Position numbers and translations under genes: made by a program. DNA of 64,000 nt from Glandiceps talaboti (taxonomy: Eukaryota; Hemichordata; Enteropneusta; Spengelidae). Positions 1 through 12,609 of the stretch are shown piece after piece (positions within the stretch are counted from its first letter, which is position 1; the number at the start of each line of letters is the position of its first letter). The stretch is from assembly GCF_964340395.1 (NCBI RefSeq), contig NC_135551.1, positions 19,207,003-19,271,002 on the forward strand, in the 5' to 3' direction. The notes beneath the pieces are model-generated. The model was given only the letters and a program-made list of their open reading frames with translations, was not told the origin of the DNA and did no database searches.

Positions 1-300
1 TAAATGCTACTTCTGTAGGACATTGTGCACAGTCAAGTGTTGGGTTTTGCCTATATTTTATTTTATATACATATCTGGCACTTGTCCATCCTGACATTCA
101 GGTTTAGGTTGTTTTTTTTGTGGCCCCCCCCCCCCTAACAAATAGTGAAATTTTTGTTTAGCCCCCCCTAATTTTTCTTGAGAAAAATTGGTGGCCCCCC
201 CTGAAAATCCTCCGGCCCCCCCCCCCCCCTGGAAGTTAAAACTGTACACTCCCTTATGTGCCTTTGTTATTCAAGTATATAAATAATGATGTTTTTGAAA
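1..300. repeat. C-rich interspersed sequence, no gene
   Basis: Runs of 7-13 C alternate with a short AT-rich segment at about 120-240. A related stretch (TCTCGAAAATCCTCC followed by C-rich sequence) is seen near 58,300, so this is probably a dispersed repeat. The open frame through it on the minus strand is Gly/Pro-rich and low complexity; I do not regard it as coding. Confidence 0.4.
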
Positions 301-1510
301 ATGTAGAGTAAAATGGTGGACCCCACCCACCTCTTGTATTTTACTAACAACACCGGTGAACACTTCTCAGTTACCCCTAAGTACTACATGTATTTCACGT
401 TGTTAGTTCCGTTTCCCTGTCGTCGTCGGCGCTCTTTATCTGCCAGCTATGACTCGTACATGCCGTAACCTTTGCCACAATCACGGGGAAACGTACATGT
501 ATATTATGTGATATCAAGTTTGAAGATTAGGCCGCAGACTAGATAATGTCATTAGAATGCACTGATACAAGTGTTCCTCTCACAGTTGTCTAGGGCCGAG
601 GGCCGCGGCGTGATCAGCTGGGGTTGGGGGATGGATCAGGTGAAAATGTCTGTATTGACGAGTTGGTATAGTCAGATTGTATTACTCTTAATCTTATTAA
701 TCTTTCTACTCTCTTATAACTAAATATACCTCGAGATAACATGATGAGTTTAACCTTTTTTACGACAACGTTTGGTCGACACAGTGTGTCATTATTCCTT
801 TAAAGATTGTTTGTGGCGATATTATTTTCAATTCAAGACATGCTGGATAGCTTTAAAGCATCTTCGTAATTTGTCTTCAACAATGAAATTTAAATGAAAT
901 CAGATAACAAATTAAAATATTTCAGTTTCAATATTCGAATCCCTGACAACGGCAGTACATTGTGGGGTGGGGGAAAGGCATATTTTAGACATTTCAGAAA
1001 ATGAAATATGAGAGGATCACATTTACTTTGACTCATGGTATTGTCTAATTTTACATTGTTTTGTGATTTTTTTGGCAACTCACCGCACCCAACTACCACC
1101 TAATCCCATCACTGCCACCATTGTACCGTAATACCAGAATATATCAGTAAAATTACTGCTGGCAACCATGCAGTGAATAAATTGTTGTGTAATGTGATGG
1201 ATAGGCCTAGGGTGGGTCTCACAGAGGGTAAGGAGGAACAGTGCAGTACTGTAAGGTTTTGGGGATAATTTGGTGGAGTCCCGGCCAATCCCATTGTAAT
1301 TATTGAATACCCTTTATTAGATTTACTCAAGTCTCTGGGATTTCTTCATTCTTTATTTGAATAACATATTAAAGGTCAAATGTTCTTTTATGTGAAATAC
1401 AGTAATGACACGAGTAAGTGAATACGAAACAGGTGGCATTTTATGATTTTCTTACTCTGATATTCCAACAGTTTTTGTAGGAACAAATTGAACAATCAAT
1501 GCATGGTATT
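300..1510. other. No gene seen; duplicated non-coding flank
   Basis: Clearly matches about 30,005-32,000 in copy B apart from a 667-bp element present only in B. The small open frames on the minus strand here are short, differ between copies and have no recognisable domain. Confidence 0.5.
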
Positions 1511-1513
1511 TTA

Positions 1514-1663
<150 letters not shown>

Positions 1664-1934
1664 ATAGTTAAACGAAACGTTATTAATTTACGGCAAATCT
1701 CATGAGTACTATTTCACATCTGATATATTTTTTTACGCATTTGCAGAAAGAATCAGTCAAGAAGTGTTGATAAACAAACATGATACCAAACAAACAGCCA
1801 ACAGCAAAATATAAATCACAGAAGGAGACAAAATATAGTTAATTTTGTTTATTATAGGTACAAATTAATTCATTTCGTTTTACAATATTAATGCCATTTG
1901 TCGAGAGAAAAATGTAATACAGTCTTCGATCTAA

Positions 1935-2570
1935 TCGAGATAGAATCTATCTGTTTCGATCGATGAAGGTTAACTTGAACTTGAAGTTGTTAAAACTAGA
2001 AATAGAGTTCATTGCACTGAACGGTGATTTAGCAATTTCGGAATATCATAAATGATGGAAAACGTATGATTTACTTTACAGTCCATAACGTAATCGAGAT
2101 AGAATAGATCCATCTCTTTCAGTCATTTAAAACTATAGATGGAGATGGTACTAAATCGAGTTCAATGTACTGATGAACACTAATAAACAACAAATATCAC
2201 AGATAGTTTACAAAAATGATGTTTTCATAGTTTTAAACCTAGTCGAGACAATATATTTATCCCTTTCGGTCAGCTCTTTCTTTAAATTGACAATTTACAC
2301 AATGAAGCAATACTTAATGCACTGAACTGTTTGTCTGAGATGTTAAAATGCTTCCACAAAATAATGACTCACAATTTTAGACCTAGTGGGAATCTATTCC
2401 TTTTCGTCTAATATACATTCAAATTCAGATGTTATACAAATGCAAAGAAACAAAGTTTAATACATCAAATATTTGTTTGCTTGAGATACAAAAAAGTAGA
2501 GACAAAATTAAATGATGATTTTAAACCTAGTCGAGATAAAGCACAGCTTTACCTCATTCGGTCAGGTTGA
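1935..2570 (-). promoter_or_regulatory. Five-copy hairpin repeat downstream of gene A
   Basis: Five related motifs begin near 1,935, 2,094, 2,241, 2,384 and 2,529, spaced about 143-160 bp. On the plus strand each has TCGAGATA-like sequence, a short inverted repeat, then TTTCGGTC-like sequence. On the minus (gene-sense) strand each would fold as a short hairpin, for example GAGGTAAAGC with GCTTTATCTC, AGATAG with CTATCT and GGAAT with ATTCC. The stem sequences differ while pairing is kept, counting G-U pairs. All five are kept in copy B. The block is on the 3' side of gene A and could be part of its 3' UTR. Function unknown. Confidence 0.5.
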
Positions 2571-4265
2571 CATTAAATTGAGATGTTATAAATAAAACTC
2601 AGTGATGAGTTAAAACGATGAATGAATCAATGACCAAAGTACAGGAGTACAATATAATCTCCAATTTAGGATATGGAGAACAGATTTCAAAGTTTGGTTG
2701 TCCTAACAATAACACGATAAGCAGACAATATAAACCACATGGTACATAACCAACTCTGGTGGATAGGATGGTTTTTAACCACCAAAGGTAAGTCATAACT
2801 AGGATGTTCTTATTTTCCCTACATTAGCATATTTGTTTTGTAAATTTTCAAACCAGTGTTTTAGCTCGGGTACGCTTTCATCCTATGCAAAGGACAACCA
2901 TCACAAAAATGATAAAATCCTCTGTTGTGCTATCAAGTGTATCGTCATTGTAAAACATCAGTTATCATAATCCAAGCAGAAAATATGAATTGCCTATGCT
3001 ATCATTTGGACAACCAAAAATTGGTTAACACACAATTGTTATTCTTACATCACACGTGCAATAATCAAAATGGATAATATAAATGGTGAATGGCAGCAGC
3101 AGGAATAGCATCTTAGATTAGAAAGAAGGTATATGAACTCTGGAATAGCTACATATATTGATTGCAACTTGTAGCATAAAGGGAGACAATTGTATGATTT
3201 TCATCAACTTTGTTCTACACATTGTGATATTGAAAAAGATGTCTATAGAAATTGCCTGTGAAATTAGTCCAAAGGCAACAGAAATGTTACTTTAACATTT
3301 GATTGTTTTAACATTTGATCTTCAGTTTTCTGATGACAAACATACAAAATGTGTGAAATAAAAGTGTATGAGATATCGAATCAGCCTCGTATCAATCAAG
3401 TTGTAAGATGAAGTCAATAGATGCTACAATATCATATATGAACTAAGACTACATATTCTGAATCGAGTAGACTCTAATGAGGTGCAGACCAAACAATGAA
3501 GTAAAAATTGCTAATCATGACAACAAACCATGTTTGTCATCTGAGTAATAGTATAGAACTTGTGTCTCTTTCTGTCATAGAATATAAAACAACCTCGTAT
3601 GAAACTAATGTATTTAGTAGATGAGTGTGAACATTTAAGTATATAGTTCAAGCAAGGAGTTAACTAAAATATAATTTTACAAAAGTGTCTACAATGTAGT
3701 TGTAATAATCTTATAGCATTTTAAGTATAGTACTTTAGAAAGATGACCTTTGACCTGTCGTCTGCTAGATTTCTAATAATGTACAACACATTTACAGTGA
3801 CATGCTCATTATTCTTTACAATAAATCTACTTGTTAAATCCTATATTTTTCGGGGTACAAATTTGTGATTAACAAATGGCTTGAATGATGTCATTTATTG
3901 TATCAAAAATATCCCATGAAAGAATATATCTATATTTTTTAGAGTCGATGAGATTCAGAGACTCATGTGAAATGAATGAACGAATATGAATAATCTACAC
4001 ACATTAATGTTGATGAGAATCAAAACATGGAAAGGGTTTGCATATTTTACATCAAAATTGATATGACGGAGAGAACTTCATTTCATTGAATTCTGAGAGG
4101 TATGTGCACTGCATGGGTGATGCAATGGTGGGATGGGGCGGTAATGTGTCGTACAGTATCTGATAAAAGGAGATAGCAAAAGCTGTAGAATGCTCAGGTG
4201 CTTGTATTGGTGACAGTTGGATATAACCTTTCTGCCTCCTTCGTAGGTATTCAACCTCCTCGATC
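2570..4265 (-). other. Conserved 3' region / putative 3' UTR exon of gene A
   Basis: A splice acceptor on the minus strand (TTTATTTGCAG, exon starting at 4,265) matches a donor GTAAGT whose last exon base is 4,740, sixteen bases past the stop codon of gene A. Both sites are conserved in copy B. The sequence from here to about 1,740 is nearly identical between the copies, which fits a long 3' UTR exon. I did not place the poly(A) site. The open frames in this exon differ between copies. Confidence 0.5.
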
Positions 4266-4397
4266 CTGCAAATAAAACAATAGAATAACAGATGACACAA
4301 GCAACTTACAAAAAAAATGAACCGTAACTAATACTGAATAAATAATAGAATGTACTCCTTTCGTGTCATGGTCAAAGGTTAACTCCAAATAAATATC

Positions 4398-4398
<1 letters not shown>

Positions 4399-4441
<43 letters not shown>

Positions 4442-4460
4442 AAACAGCAACAACAACAAA
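4399..4460. repeat. (CAA)n microsatellite
   Basis: CAA trinucleotide tract; the counterpart in copy B is at 35,183-35,220 and is shorter. It lies inside the intron that follows the stop codon of the GPI-CCP gene. Confidence 0.9.
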
Positions 4461-4755
4461 ATACAAAACTTTAAAAATACAAAAAATATATTTGTTAAAT
4501 ATGTCTAAATATTCTATGTATTGAGAAATGAATATTGATCCCTTGTTTATAGTTTATATTCATAAGGTGTTCAAATACTTCATTTCGTTTATCTGGTAAA
4601 TTTATAAACACAGCATACAATGTACACTATCCGTAACAAATCGACACAAGATGATAGCCCAACCCTAAATAGCTATGATGGAAATTGATGTTGAGTTTTG
4701 GTAAACAATGAATAAAAACATAAGATGAATCATACTTACTGAATGTATATATATT

Positions 4756-7700
4756 TTACATGTTGGCCAGCAGCATTGCAGCTAAGATCATATTAATGGC
4801 CAGGAAAGTGCTCAATACTGGCACTATACCACTGTCCTCTTCGCTATCTAGAAATGGAAGAAAAAACATCGTTATGTATGTATGTATGTATGTATGTATG
4901 TATGTATGTATGTATGTATGTATGTATGTATGTATGTATGTATGTACGTACTGTATGTATGTATGTATGTATGTATGTATGTATGTACTGTATGTACTGT
5001 ATGTATGTATGTATGTATGTATGTATGTATGTATGTATGTGCATGTGTATGTATGTATGTATGTATGTATGTATGTATGTATGTATGTATGTATGTATGT
5101 ACGTACGTACGTACGTACTGTATGTATGTATGTATGTATGTATGTATGTATGTATGTATGTATGTATGTATGTATGGACAGACTGGATGGACGGATTGGA
5201 TGGATGGATGGATGGATGGACGGATTGGATGGATGGATATCCATATATTCAATCAACAGGCATAATGCAAAATAATAACAGTTAGTAGGAAATCAGAGAT
5301 TATCGGAGCCACTGGAGAACCTGCATTATGTTGTTCGGTAGAGTCAAAGTAAACGACACTGAAACTCCTTACTTACAGTGTAACAATTAAATCAAATCAA
5401 ACACAGAGGTGTGCTCAAACCCCGATTGTAGTGGTATGGGGCAAGTGTTTCACTCAGGGTCAATGACCGAGCATATCGACAACATTTGATCAAAAAGTCA
5501 GCCAAATAGACTAAGAGGCTTTAGAAGAACTGACAATCTTCGACTCTATAAAAGCCATACAAAAAGGCTTAGCATGGTATACATAACTCCTACCTTCTAC
5601 ACACGTTGTCGCCGGTGTCACACTCCATGTCCCATCGTCGGCACAGGTACTTTTGTCTTTAGTTGCGTCGCTGAGTTTGTATCCATCATTACAGGAGAAG
5701 GTCACTTCACCAGATGTTGCAGCTGCAGGTGTTATAGCTCCATTAGTTGCTGCGGTCAACGCAGTACAAGGAGTGCCGCCGTTTCCATTTCCAGTTGCTG
5801 TAGAGTAAGGACAAAATTTACATTCTTCAGAATGTTTGCAATGTTTATAAATTAACCAGATACGTACAGAGTGCAAGAATGTGTCAGTGACCATAACAGT
5901 GCTGCAGTGCTTCTTACATATTTGTTATTGTTATGAATTGACACATTGCAGTTGAACTGTTACCGCATTATGGTTTATTTTAATCTTGAACCATTCAATT
6001 GTCTTGTTACACTCTGTTGACCGCAATTTTTCTCCAATAAAAATCTCCCTATCTCATATGATACTATGTTCTATTTGGTGAAGAAAATGTCTTCCTATTA
6101 AAGAGCAGTTACTGTAACGTCCCAAACACACCGACACGCTAATTGAATAGGAATAGATAGTGAACGAGTTCTGGCGATTATATGTCATATAATAAGGATT
6201 GCTAGCTTTCGAGTGTTTTTACGCATAATCACCCAAACTATCATTAGCATACACACAATGCGACGTGGTTGCCTAAGGCCCAAGAAAAAAATGTTTGGTT
6301 CAAGTTACCCTAGCTTTTCACAGCTGATCTTAAACGTTTTTTATGTTTTCGAGAAGAAAATAATAAAATCGAAAGAAATAGTGGACTTACATCAACTTAA
6401 AAAGACAATATAAAACTGTTTTTTCCAATTTGTAATGGCTGTACATCTGATGAGAAGAAACCAATAACACGGAGACCATATGAAAAACTACGGAAAACAT
6501 AACTACTTGAACTAGACACTCTCATATGAAATATGTATAGATGAAAAATAAAATTAAAAATCTACCTACCTCACCTATTCTAAAATTGAACGTAATCGGA
6601 ACCATATTTTATTTTTTTAAAAGGGTATTTGTTCCTTCCGGGGTTTCAAATCTTGTACAGTGACTGTATTTTATACGTTTTATATTTTTTCAAGTTTTGC
6701 TGCTGTGGATAACACTGTGACAAAAATCCTTCAGTGAAAATAATTTTGTTTTTAAATATAATGAAATGACGTCTCAATAACGACATTTCAAACCATTTTA
6801 TGGCACATATTTGTTTTTGAATATTTAAGTTCACTTTCGTTTTTTAGCACTGATGTCGGTACCTGGTTCAACTTTGAATTGATGAAAATCAGTACCTTTC
6901 ACTATTAATCGGAGTTCATTGAAACAGAATAATATGCAACTAGTTGGGAAAGTGATACTAACCACAGTTCTTTTTAGCTGTGATGTCAATACACTGTGAA
7001 GCGCTATCTGGTTCAACTTTGGCACACAGGTGGGTATAAGCCGCACACTTGGTCGCGTCTGCAGCTGCAACTGATGCTGCTATGAAACCAGATGTTAATC
7101 CTTTACCAGTGGTACCATCGTCACCATCAGCTATTGATGGCAAGGCGGTACCAGTAACAGCAAAATCACTAGATGGATTTGTCATTTGAGCGTCTTCAGC
7201 GAGAACGAGGTTTATAGAAGTTATCGTTACTGCTGCACTAGTACCGATATTGCTCGCGAACCCTAAGTCGAAGGTGAGGCTAGCAGGTGTGGTCGAGATG
7301 GTGTAGGAAACTGGTCCAGTGATGGCGAAAGTATTGGCAGCTATAGTTATGGCTGAAACGAGAAATGGAAGAATACGTATATGATAGAATATAGGTAACA
7401 ATAACAATATAAACCAGGTAATGACAAGATCTGTATTATCCTTGCATGGTATCAATCGTAAACTGACAAAAGTTAATTTGCTCTCAAATGCCTCCACATT
7501 GCAATGAGACTATTTAGTTAAAATTTATAACTGTACAAATCACCTTGGTTTTATTAGTCATTGATTAATAACAAGAGGAAACTGATATTTTATATATATA
7601 AAACATGGCTCTAGAATAACAATTTAGGCTAAAATCGTCTAATTTCCAACGAGTTTTGTTTAATTTCACTCAATGATATATCACAGCTGGTAATGGGGAC

Positions 7701-8164
7701 TTGTGCGAGAAAATTGATAATTTATATAGAAATATTGATTATTCATATTTGATAATTGTATTGAAATATTGATAATTATATCGGAATATTAAATTTCGAA
7801 TGCGAAATGAAATGATCTGACTGTTGTCAGATTCCGTTGGATGTGTTGAATGCGCATGCGTCAAATAAATTTATCGGATATGGGGCGGAGGCAGCGCCAT
7901 TGAGACACCACAGATCCAACAACGATTTTGTGTTTTAGACTTCGCCACACACATTGAGACGATTCCCTCATGATTATAGCAGTGAGTGAAATCTCGGAAA
8001 ACTATAGTGATCTGACGTGAAAGTGAACAAAACCGACGAAAATATTAATATATTTTTACTCAAATATCAAACAGTTGCCCTTGAAATGCAAGAGTGTACA
8101 CATTACCTGCTTGGTTGATATGGCAACTTCCCAACAGGAACGCTACGGACAAGAACCACTTCAT
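4756..8164 (-). CDS. GPI-anchored CCP/sushi surface protein, copy A (novel N-terminal domain)
   Basis: Four coding exons on the minus strand: 8,107-8,164, 6,963-7,352, 5,594-5,797 and 4,756-4,847 (744 nt, 247 aa). All introns are phase 1 with GT/AG ends. Exon 1 encodes a signal peptide, MKWFLSVAFLLGSCHINQA. Exon 2 encodes about 130 residues rich in Thr, Ala and Ile with four cysteines near its C-terminal end; I do not recognise this domain. Exon 3 is one CCP/sushi domain: four cysteines, GEVTFSC, GYKL and DGTWS in the expected order. Exon 4 is short and acidic, then hydrophobic to the last residues (about 228-247) with no cytoplasmic tail, as in GPI-anchor signals. An acceptor (TTTTTACAG) 22 bases before the ATG suggests a 5' UTR intron. 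Inferred role: cell-surface recognition or complement-like binding. The exon model is strong; function is inference. Confidence 0.85.
4874..5245. repeat. (GTAT)n / (GGAT)n microsatellite in intron 3 of gene A
   Basis: About 300 bp of GTAT repeats with ACGT and CTGTAT variants, passing into GGAT repeats at 5,178-5,240. It starts about 25 bases upstream (gene sense) of the exon 4 acceptor. All open frames across it are repeat artefacts. Confidence 0.95.
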
Positions 8165-8189
8165 TTTAGCGATTTGTTGTGCTACCTGT

Positions 8190-9150
8190 AAAAAGTGAAA
8201 GAAACAAGCAAGGAGTATTCAAAATTAGTATTCAAAACTTTCCCCTAATACAATCAGTTAATATAGTGCGCCTAGTTTTTTTAACTGAACGGAAACTGAA
8301 GTAATGAATGTATGTTGGCTAAATGTGTGTTCAAATTTCAATAACCAAAATATAAGATAAGGCAGAAGAGAGGGAGTGGCCGTTCTGATTGATGCTAGAT
8401 TCTACGAGATATTTATGTATTATTTGGCTACCATTATATCACCAAGTGGAATTTCGGGAAAAGTCGAAATGTTCTAAGAAAAGTTCGTCTTGGCTGAGGT
8501 CAACGATAAACATTATTTCTCATCGTAACAGCTTAATATAAGTTCCGAGTTTGACAATGTAGTCAATGAAGTGTTATGGGGCGGGGGGTAATAGTATGTT
8601 CGTAGTCCCCCCAAGTGATTTAAATGGCTAAGAAAAAATGTTCTGGATTCCGAATTCTCAACAAATATCACTATTGGGGTAAAAACGGTCCTGGCTGCCA
8701 GTGTCTATTGCCTTCGCTCACACAACGAAAGTTCAAGGAGGAGATAAACGAACTGCAAATACACTTGTCAGTAACTCGATCACTGCAACGCCGTCCCTGC
8801 CGACCAAGCCTCTCCGACACAAGATATTACGACATTGCTATCAACGATTTGCGTAAACTCAGAATTTGACAATTTGTCAGTGAATCCATACATACATGGA
8901 TCTCAATGACGTCATTCTTAAGCTTGTAAATGATGTTACAAGTAATAACCTGAACTTGATATCAATTCCGTAAAAATCCAATGACCCCTTAACTTAATAA
9001 TAAGAAATCAAACATGAAATGACCATTGCCCATGACCAACTGACGAAATTCGAAATTTTCTGTAATACACTCAATCTGCATCATGAATAATCTATTGTTA
9101 AATTATACCATCAACAATTTGTCATTCAAATTGAATATACAGCCAGAATC
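8190..9150. other. 5' flank of gene A, no gene supported
   Basis: Region upstream of the GPI-CCP gene. A small plus-strand open frame at 8,624-8,869 has no recognisable domain and no counterpart in copy B, so it is not called. No clear TATA box was chosen. Confidence 0.4.
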
Positions 9151-9159
9151 AAAAAATCT

Positions 9160-9330
9160 CAAATTATATCGCAAAAACCATTGTCGCCAAAATAAGCCAC
9201 CAAAAGTCCTATCGCCAAAATATACCACCAAAATCATTGTCGTCAAAATATACCACCAAATCTACTGTTGTCAAAACATACCGCCAAAATAACTATCGTC
9301 AAAATATACCGTCAAAAAACCATCATTGTA
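9160..9330 (+). repeat. Minisatellite array (TCGTCAAAATATACC family)
   Basis: About six degenerate copies of a 26-30 bp unit close to TCGTCAAAATATACCGCCAA. Followed by a shared tail (CTTTACGGTAATG, then CTCCATGGTGACGAG). The same array-plus-tail arrangement is seen at five other places in the window. Confidence 0.8.
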
Positions 9331-9919
9331 AACAGCTGTCCTCTTTACGGTAATGATAATCAACGTACTCTCCATGGTGACGAGGAGTTCGTCAAGTTAC
9401 GTCCGCGGAAAAAATAATGCTCCGGTTTGTGAGAATGTCAACAGCAGACGTGTTTTTTTGAAACGGAAAAAAATGTATCGATGTATCATTGTCTCCCAGT
9501 GATTTGTTTGCAATCAAAAGTGAACATGTCAGGAAAAATACAATATATTTTGGAAAAAATAGAACACCATCGGGATCAGTGGTCGTCATATTAAAATTAT
9601 TGACTATACTTATATACTGCCACAGTCAACCGTCATATTTTTAAAATTCAGTTGATAATCACTTTGTCTGAATTATATCAACTGTGGTGTCTGCATCAAC
9701 TTAATCTAACGAGAAATATTTTTATGAAGAACATAAAATGGAAACATGAGGAATTTTATTTGTAATTTGTAGATCTCAAACTGTCAGACGAGTTCATGTC
9801 TAGCAAAGTATATCGCTTGGTAAAAACCAGTCTATCATCAAACAGTAAAACCAACGGTTAAACTATTTCGTGGGCAGGGAATGGAATCCGCAATAAAACT
9901 TTGAAGAAACGAAATCCAG

Positions 9920-9924
<5 letters not shown>

Positions 9925-10000
<76 letters not shown>

Positions 10001-10002
10001 GT
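9925..10002. repeat. (CAA)n(CTA)n microsatellite
   Basis: CAA repeats change directly into CTA repeats near 9,958. Copy B has only a short AAC run at the equivalent position (about 40,637). Confidence 0.9.
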
Positions 10003-11455
10003 GGTATCTTGTAACTTTTTATCGAAATATAATTTAAAATCGTTGACTGTACAGAGCGCAGGTCAACTTAGTTGTATATTGTACTGATAACCCGACAACC
10101 TACATGGAGTTACGAAAAGTCGGAGACGACAAGATGTTTGTATTCAACTTACTCAAGCTGTTATGACATCACAAATGAACCATAAGTCAGAAAGGGATAA
10201 GCTGTTCATTTTTTAAACAACGTTTTCAACTACATATTCAATTATTCATATGTATGGTAGCAATACATGAACACAGTGTCACTCTCAATCAAAAGGAAAT
10301 AAAATGTCAGAAAACCAACAAAACAGCCCTGCAATTAATTTGAACATTTCCCAAATTATAAACAGAATCAAATCTCATTGAAACGTAGCATTGTTATTAA
10401 TAATAACCCTTTGTTAACAGGTATAATACCAACGGATGTAGTTAATATTTTCTACAGCCGGTTGTAAATATAATACATATGGTAAATATCATTACTTATA
10501 ACTGTGTATTTTAAATTAAATTAGAAAAGTTCTAAACAGGAAACTGTGTTTCCCGTGACTCTCTCCAAAGTGTACACGAAACTTGAAATCACATACAACA
10601 AACACTACTTTGTTACAAGTTTTGATTGCCGGAGTCCTTTTTCTAAACGTTTCGCCTATAATAATTCTTTTTTGGGAGCAGCCATTATATTCTGTACCGT
10701 TCCAAAAGTAGTACAACAATAAAATAGATATATCCCCTTTACGGTAATGCTAACTAAATTAACGTAATCTCCATGGTGACGAGAAGTTCGTTACTTCGCC
10801 TAAACATATCGTTTAGAACACCAACAACAGTTGTTTTAAAAACTCCAAGTCGAATGTTTCGGAACCGAAAATAAATTTTACCAGCACTCCATTCTATTCT
10901 ATTACGTTACAGAAGCATTACAGTAAATAGTGAATTCGATGTTTTGCTTAATACGGCAAGCGGCCTTATCTGTTTTATGTCTACCAATTCACTTTGAAGT
11001 TTAACTAGTCCACAAGTAAAACGCACAGAAAACAATCTTGCCATAGACACGTGAAAAGTAGATGTCCTGACGTTGACGTCGTTCGTTCGTTGCCAGCCCA
11101 TTCTTGCAAACTAGAGCATATTTTTCCCTGACTAAACGGCGATTAAGCGCTGCCGTTATTGGTTTATGACAATGTCCCAGGTTGGATATTCGATCGAGTT
11201 TTTTTTCCATCTTTTGATTTCTTCCCGCACACTTGTAGAATAATTAAAAAGTTACACGAAAAAAAATGGTTTTGTTAAGTAAAGTAATTTGTTTGGGTTT
11301 CGATCTAAAGCCCCATCCCCCATCCCCAGCAATTTCGTTTTTATTCCATTCTCGCAAGCCACACGATACGTTCACTACACTAGAGTATGGCCTCAATACA
11401 CATACCGAGCACCTCAACTATCCAGTAGCATGTGATGACCGACGCGACATGCGCA
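10003..11455. other. No gene; duplicated non-coding repeat
   Basis: Matches about 40,660-41,760 in copy B at high identity, but B lacks about 170 bp (A 10,722-10,895) and a segment around 11,150-11,375. No domain-bearing frame is present. Confidence 0.5.
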
Positions 11456-11459
11456 CAAC

Positions 11460-11705
11460 AAATTGTCGTCAAAATATACCGTGAAAACAACTGTCGTAAA
11501 ACTATACCGCCAAAAAATACTCAACTACCAGGTAACATGTTATGGCCGACATGCGGACCACCAATCAAAATGTACTGTGAAAACAACTGTCGTCAAAGTA
11601 TACCGCCAAAGATCACTCACCAAAATATGCCGTCAAAACTATTGTCAAATCTACCGCCAGAAAAGCATTCTTGTCAAAACATATCGCCAAAACCATTGTT
11701 GTAAA
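11460..11705 (+). repeat. Minisatellite array (TCGTCAAAATATACC family)
   Basis: Degenerate units with TCGTCAAA, ATACCGCC and ACCATTG blocks, almost identical to 41,785-42,030 in copy B. Overlapping open frames (Lys/Gln/Asn-rich) result from the repeat. Confidence 0.8.
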
Positions 11706-12459
11706 TGACTGTGCTCTTCAAGTTTATCGTAATGCTAACTAACCTCTCTATGGTTGCGTCTAAAAATGCTACTTTGCACTTGGATTGATAGAATACCAAC
11801 TCTCATCTCAAACTCGTGCCTTTTGGAACCAAAACATAGAATTTTACAAGAGCTTCCGTTCTGTTCTATAGAATTACAGTAGTACTAAGCTTACAACGGT
11901 AAATATTGAAATAGCTAGCCATTTTGAAAAATAGAACTTGATGCCTATCATTTCGCGTCGTTCGATTGTTCCCATCCCATTCTCGGAAGCCAGAGCATAT
12001 TTTTTCCGCCCGGGGTTTTCCGCTCTGCCGTGAAACGATTAGTGTTTAGACAACAATGTTCCATCCCGGATATTCGATCTAGTACTATCTCCATATGTTT
12101 TTCATCTTTCAATTTCGTCCTGCATAATTACAAAATAATTACAAAGTAGTTCCACAAAAATTAAAAGTAAAGTAATTTTTGGGGATGAAAACTAATTTCG
12201 ATCGAAATCCCCACCCCAAGTTAAAGTAATTTCGTTTTTTATCCATTCTCGCAAGCCACACGATATTTTGTATGACATCGGCCTTTTGATGTCAACCTAA
12301 ATACGTTCACTACACTAGATCACAGACAAGAATAGAGTATGGCCTCAATTACCAGTAATTCTCACACATAAACAGAGAACCGGACTTAACCACACATATC
12401 TAGCACCTCATCTATCTAGTAAAATGTGATGACCGACGCGACATCCCACCACCAGTGGT

Positions 12460-12605
12460 ATCGTCGTCAAAATATACCACAAAAACAACTGTCGTCAAAG
12501 TATACCGTCAAACATCACTCACCAAAATATACCGTCACTAAACATTGTCAAATCTGCCGCCCAAAGCCATTTTTATCAAATCATTCTGTCAAAACCATTG
12601 TCGTA
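12460..12605 (+). repeat. Minisatellite array (TCGTCAAAATATACC family)
   Basis: Same unit as the arrays at 9,160 and 11,460, paralogous to 43,325-43,495. Followed by TTTACGGTAA and a CCATGAAGACGAG tail as at the other sites. Confidence 0.8.
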
Positions 12606-12609
12606 AATA

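Noticed and set aside
4756-5285. Long open frames of repeated Tyr-Val-Cys-Met or His-Thr-Tyr-Ile residues on both strands
   Set aside because: These are translations of the GTAT microsatellite in an intron. Only the last 92 bases (4,756-4,847) are real coding exon.
8624-8869. 81-codon plus-strand frame upstream of gene A
   Set aside because: No domain, no counterpart in copy B, no splice or promoter support.
11460-11705. CRISPR-like or regularly spaced repeats
   Set aside because: The units are contiguous and degenerate, without unique spacers, in a eukaryotic context. It is a minisatellite.
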